Origin: Klebsormidium nitens
Lineage: Eukaryota > Streptophyta > Klebsormidiophyceae > Klebsormidiales > Klebsormidiaceae
DNA: 64,000 bases
Direction: 5' to 3'
NCBI GenBank assembly: GCA_000708835.1
Contig: DF237012.1
Coordinates: 62,001-126,000 of the forward strand
Part shown: positions 59,345 to 64,000 of the stretch, piece by piece
Layout of the letters: each line of letters starts with the position of its first letter
Position numbering within the stretch: position 1 is the first letter of the stretch
Notes under the pieces: generated by a model
The model's input: the letters and a program-made list of their open reading frames with translations, nothing else
Databases searched by the model: none
Told to the model about the DNA's origin: nothing
Position numbers and translations under genes: made by a program

Positions 59345-62300
59345 ATGGACAATGTGGCCCTAGTTCGAGCGGAGCTGGACAAGCACACCACCAGCAAAGA
59401 GGAAAGGCAAGAGCTGGTAAGCTATGGTAAACTTCGTACTTCCAGCTCATATTGGCTAGCAGCTTCTTTTGTAGGAAAGCAGCCCGGTTCTTTGCATTTG
59501 GTACGGAGCAGGATTATGAACAAATTCAGCCATCATTCATAATGCATTGGCGATGACGCCAAGGACCTGGGGAGTACCTAGTATACTTTTCTTGTGATCC
59601 TGGACGTGGTTTTAGATCGCCAATCTTCTCAGACTGCTTGTACACTGAAAGTGACCTGCGGAGATAGCCTTAGTGCGTACCAGGAAGAGGGGCACGGTAC
59701 CTAACGAGAGACTTACATCAATTGAACTTTGATCATCCAAGCTGCTCCTGGAGACAGACTCTCTGCTTATGCAGGAGGCATGGGCGGACGATGCTTGCAT
59801 CTCCCGATACTTACGTGCACGTAAAAACAACGTGGCCCAAGCCATAAAACTTCTTAGGGCATCCCTCAAGTGGCGGGTGGACTTCTCAGTCGGTGAGATA
59901 TTGTTTGATCATGCGCCTTTTTGAGACCATCACAGTCCCACATCGGATGCTGGACCTTGAGAAAGATCTTGTCATGGCCATCGCCAAGCCCCATCATGAA
60001 CAGTCTGTGTGTCCTGTAAGGCAACTACTTTGCACAAGTCCAGGTTGAACCGCTGATGCGATCCTCACAAATCAAACTGCTCTTGCACATGAAAGGCTGT
60101 GATCTTGCGCCTCGCTCTCAGTCGGAGGGACCTTTCTGCCACCAACTAAGCTGTGATTATCTGGGTTCCCTCCCAAACAGAACAAGGGAACTTTTAAGGG
60201 AACCTCTCTCTCATGCACGCCTCTGCGCTCCTCTTAGAGAATCTTACCTCAGAGAATCTTCTCCTTTTGTACACTAGTGAATCTTCTTCTTTTTATTTGC
60301 CTAGGAAATTTTCCTTTACAATATCCTAGAGGATCTTGTTTCTGCAGCCTCACTACATGCGGAAGAATTCCCAGATGAGTTTGCAGCAGGCAAGATGTAC
60401 GTTGGCGGACGGGACACCCAAGGGAGGCCTGTGCTGGTGAGTAACGTTGGCCAATATACGGAACGATATGAACTCGAGTGCGCGCCAGGTCCAAAGAGGA
60501 GGGGGACAAAACATCTATCTGCTTGTATCCTGTTGGTCCTCTTCAGGGCAGCCGCAACTGGTGGTATTTTTCGACACTCTATGCATAACACTGTCATATT
60601 GTCAGAAGATCTAAGAGTAGCATGCTTAAAGGTGCGCATGTGTTAAATCAAGAGGGGACCTTACAGAAAGGGCAGAGCTAGAACCAGGACTGCAAAGGGA
60701 CTTGCTACCATTTCGTTTCGCCTTGCAGATTACGAGGAAAAAAGCGGACGCGATCCAAGCTGGTCAGCACGAAAGGTAAGCTCTCGTATGTGTTGCTGTC
60801 GGGTCTGTTTAACGGTCAAGTGATCTGGCATTAGACAGAGACCTTCTCAGATTTCTTGAGCAATTGGCAACACCTCCAAAAAACTTCCTATCCCTTGGCT
60901 CAGATCCCATCGACATTGGAATCGTTCATCCGTCTCAACTTTGCGCAATAGCCCAGGGCTCTCCGCTTATCTGAAAGCCCAGTGTCGTCATGGCCTAAAG
61001 CTGCGGGCAAGTCTGAGCCCCTTTCTCTATCTCCTCGCTTGCACTTGTTAACTCCTTTCGTTGTTGCGCACTCTCTCACATGGCACAGGCATTCACATGT
61101 TCATCTTTTTCTACCGCTGAGTAGAATCTTCCAAGATGGCTTTCACTTCTGCCTCTTTTCTTCTCCGACCTGCACACACCCCTTACTGCAGGTATCTGCG
61201 CCATCTGGTCTTCACGCTGGAGTCTACCGTCGCCGCAATGCCACCCGGGGTTGAACAATGGGTGTGGATTATGGACCTCCAAGGTGAGTCCGCACCATAT
61301 CGCTTAGCCGCTACTTGGCCGCTTTTTTGTCTTTCGGTGGTTCGAAGCTTGAGATGGGCACAGGACACGCGTGCCCATTTGCAGGTGGACGGTACAGACA
61401 TCCGCAAGGGACTTTGATCAGAGGTACTGAGCGTCAAAGATAATGACGTTTTCGGCGTTTAGTGCGTGACGTCTGTTGGGCTTTCCAACGCATCTTCATG
61501 ATGACTCTAAGCGGGAGGGGAGAAGAAGCAGATCTGAATTCTTGGCAGAGAGCGAGTCATTAATCTAAGGGCATCCGTCTCGCTGCAATCACACCGACCT
61601 GTTTTTTCATTGCGGCGGAAACGAGTCCCGGGGGTGTTCGATGTCCGAACCTACCGTGGGCGCGTACCAAGCCAGCGGTTTTGCCATTTTCAGCGGCAGC
61701 CCGTATTAAACGTGGATGGTCATTTCCTGCGTGATGCAGCCCTTTTGCCTGTGCCCCTCCTTTTCCCTCTGTTGGCGTGCGCTGCCTTCTGAACGACCTG
61801 ATCAGCCGCCTGTGGTTGCTGCAGGTTACTCAAGGGCTAACTCGCCGCCCCTGAGCGTTTCTTATGCTACCATGAAGATCCTTGCCGTGAGTCCTTCTGT
61901 TCCTCGCCGTGAGCGCACGCTCGTGAAAGTAGAGAAAGTCTGCGCTACTACCGAGAACCGTCTTCTAATGGAAAGATCTGTGTCCGAGGTTCGCTTTATA
62001 TGGGATGTTCAATCCGCTGTCTCGCCCTTTATGGTGTTTGCCTTCCGGCAAGAAGTAACTCGCCTTTTGTATCGACGTCAGCCTTGCTCTTGCAGGACCA
62101 CTACCCCGAACGCTTGAAAACAGCGTTTATTGTGGACGCTCCGTCCATCTTCTCGTTTCTTTGGAAGGTGGGGTTTGATCAACCTTCATTCCAATCCCGC
62201 TGTAGGAAAGTGCTTTCAGCAACGGGTGGTATATTTATCTGTTGGTCACACAAATGAGCAAGTAGCCTCTTCCAATTCCATCAAACGGAGGGAGCAGATT

Positions 62301-62688
62301 CTTCGCAGTAAAGACGACAGATTTCAGGTCGGGGCGGTCCACGAGAGCCAGTTCTTGGCAGCCTGGACTTTCAGCTTTTGTGAAACTTCAAGCGTTGACT
62401 TCAGTCAGCAAGAAAAACTCCTTGTCTGACATACAGGCGTTGGCCTCGTTCATTGACCCCGTCACCAAAGAGAAGGTCAAGTTTGTTTACTCCAAGGATC
62501 TCCGACCTGCCGAAGCTCCCGAAGATGCGTCAGGGGTTGCGCGGGAAGAGGCACCTGCGACTAAGCCAGTCGAACCCTCGAAACCTGAGAGCAAGTCTGT
62601 AGACGATGCTTTCAGCCCTTACGCTTCTTTTTATCGGACACCCTATGATGAAGCAGCATATCGGACTTTTTTGACGAAACGTTCTTAG
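59345..62688 (+). CDS. Sec14-like CRAL-TRIO lipid-transfer protein (8 exons)
   Basis: Exons: 59345-59416, 59775-59892, 60348-60436, 60729-60775, 61192-61283, 61825-61886, 62096-62167, 62437-62688. Phases match at every junction, giving 267 residues plus stop. The N-terminal CRAL-TRIO helical part has RYLRARKNNVAQAIKLL and LKWRVDF. The lipid-binding domain follows with GKMYVGGRDTQGRPVL, YLRHLVFTLE, MPPGVEQWVWIMDL, YSRANSPPLSVSYATMKIL, DHYPERLKTAFIVDAPSIF and ASFIDPVTKEKVKFVY. The C-terminal 50 residues are Pro/Glu/Ser-rich and end FLTKRS. Single-domain Sec14 proteins bind and exchange phosphatidylinositol or other lipids between membranes in the cytosol. There is no GOLD or nodulin domain, so it belongs to the short class. 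Exon 4 is only 47 bp. An alternative acceptor near 60305 would add protein-like sequence but breaks the phase. The start ATG is followed by a clean phase-0 exon. Confidence 0.88.
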
Positions 62689-63383
62689 AGTAAGACGGAA
62701 CTGTTGCATTAGTGCCGAGACAGATCGGCCAGTGCAGGATATATAAACTCCTACTTTGTATGACGATCGCGACTCAAAGGCCCGGCCCATGCAAAGCAGG
62801 CATTATCACATGCATGGACTATTAATACCGTCGATATGGCAGTTCTGCCTTAACCCTCGGGTAATATCAGTCAGGATATCCCTATGAATTGATCGATCAT
62901 CTAGTATACCACTGTCATGTACTGCGCCGGTACGTCAATACCGTATTAGGTGAATGATTGCATGTACGTAGTTTTGAGAGCCAATGATGTCGATCAACCA
63001 TCCCGTAATTCTGAGCCACTGTGTTGCTTCAATCTGGTGCCTAATACCGCACCCGTTAGGCTTTGTTTGCCAATTGCACCCAATCATTCGTGACTGGCCA
63101 TGATGCATGTACAACGGTAGATTACATCATGTAGGTATGTTGAGGGGCCTGTAAGCGGTTGCTGTGACATTGGACCATTGCATGCATTTCAAAGTTGCAC
63201 CACAGGGCTGTAAGTTATCCTAACAGACGTCAACAGTCCTCCGAAGCTGGTTGCTTCGAAAAACGTGATTTGAAGATCAGGCACCTGGCGGATCCCAGTT
63301 GTGATTTTGGACAACGTTGGACGATCCATTGGTCACCCGTCTCTACCTGGATTTTCCATGCGAGAGCCAAGCTGAACAGCTTA
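62689..63383. other. Intergenic, nothing seen
   Basis: AT-rich 3' flank of the Sec14 gene. No ORF with coding character. TGCATG words recur, as in other intergenic stretches of the window. Confidence 0.55.
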
Positions 63384-63524
63384 TCAATGTTGACCCGCTT
63401 TACTTGCACCGTCTTGTACCACATGCCTGACGCGGGCGATGTGCTTGACTGTGTTGAGATCGACATCTGCTGGTGGGTCTGCCACAATCTCCACGAGCTT
63501 CTGCCGGGGGGCGGATAGGCAAAC
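63384..63524 (-). CDS. Possible last exon of a minus-strand gene running off the right edge
   Basis: Read on the minus strand, a strong acceptor (TTTTTTGCAG) is followed by a 47-codon phase-0 frame ending in TGA at 63384. It contains RQKLVEIVADPPADVDLNTV and RVRHVVQDG. This faintly resembles the C-terminal end of amidohydrolase-type enzymes, but it is too short to assign. An overlapping longer ORF in another frame (63230-63898) looks less protein-like. Upstream exons at 63580-64000 or beyond the window could not be fixed. Confidence 0.3.
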   Translation of the reverse strand, partial: VCLSAPRQKLVEIVADPPADVDLNTVKHIARVRHVVQDGASKAGQH

Positions 63525-64000
63525 CTGCAAAAAGATGGGTGAAAGACTACATACAGGCTACCTACCGCGTTCAGGAGTATACCTTGCAGACCGGAGGGCA
63601 AATACCCCAAAAAATCCGCGGCAATGACGGGTGTCAAAACACCAGCACCGAGTGGATCGTAATCAAGAGGACAGTGGAAAGCAGAGTAGACGGACAAATC
63701 TGAAGTAGGACACGTTTTTCGGCAGTCGTGTTGTCGGAGATGAGGTCTCCTGAAAAAGAAGCTCAAAACTATGGTTTCTGAAAGAATCACTGAGAAGGCT
63801 TTGCAACTAGATGCATCACCTTGCACCACCGGCAAGGCAGATGCTGTCTTGCTTGCGCACTGCTTTGAATGGAGGCTTATAGAGCGTACTGTGGCCACGT
63901 TGTATTGTGCTGACGATACTTACTTAAATGGCAGCTGTGGTGAGTATTTTCATCCCATATTTTACCTGGAAAGTGGCCAGCACCGGAGGAGTCGTGACGC
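63525..64000. other. Right-edge stretch, unresolved
   Basis: It may contain an intron or exon of the minus-strand gene ending at 63384. A frame near 63590-63660 (LTPVIAADFLGYLPSGLQ) is followed by a GTATAC donor-like site, but the phase and family are undetermined. Confidence 0.3.

Noticed and set aside
63230-63898. 222-codon minus-strand ORF
   Set aside because: Its translation is low in protein character over most of its length; a shorter spliced exon in another frame (63524-63384) is a better candidate.
1-64000. tRNA, rRNA and CRISPR arrays
   Set aside because: I looked for T-arm-like GGTTCGANTCC motifs, rRNA-like blocks and regular spaced repeats and saw none that hold up.

Overview
ORGANISM. 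The window looks like nuclear DNA of a green-lineage eukaryote, most likely a streptophyte (charophyte) alga of the Klebsormidium kind; the genus is an inference. The genes are intron-rich, with GC-rich exons, introns mostly of 100-800 bp with lower GC, and GT-AG sites. Two AT-AC introns have textbook minor-spliceosome (U12) signals. Several proteins have plant-type architectures: a MEI1/TopBP1-like multi-BRCT protein, a PTM-like DDT/PHD protein, an At1g08125-like methyltransferase and a plant-conserved family of unknown function. I saw no bacterial operons, CRISPR array, rRNA or tRNA. LAYOUT. 1-3150: mostly non-coding, one doubtful ORF. 3151-13159 (-): 15-exon MEI1/TopBP1-like gene. 13932-31077 (+): very large 11-exon DDT/PHD chromatin-reader gene, divergent from the former and ending in a PHD-ePHD cassette. 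32594-37948 (-): GH13_18 sucrose-phosphorylase-type gene, convergent with the previous one, 5' exon not found. 41858-46365 (+): 8-exon METTL21-type methyltransferase. 47042-47825: element with long inverted repeats. 48609-52127 (-): unrecognised gene, 5' end missing. 56007-58203 (-): plant-conserved gene of unknown function. 58584-58940: MITE with a 3-bp target duplication, between that gene and a divergent 8-exon Sec14/CRAL-TRIO gene (59345-62688, +). 63384-63524 (-): possible last exon of a gene that may run off the right edge. METHOD. Exon models were built by hand: for every fully modelled gene the splice phases match across all junctions and give one open frame. The one exception is exon 4 of the DDT/PHD gene, where two apparent single-base deletions lie in or near G runs. 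HIGHLIGHTS. Two U12 AT-AC introns in neighbouring genes share the same 5' site and branch site, and one splits the DxxY motif of a methyltransferase. Decayed partial copies of an exon lie just upstream of the functional exon in two different genes. A plant PTM-like reader is joined to a trithorax-like PHD-ePHD module without a SET domain. A bacterial-type sucrose phosphorylase sits in an intron-rich nuclear gene. The genes are not functionally linked as a pathway; they are ordinary eukaryotic neighbours.
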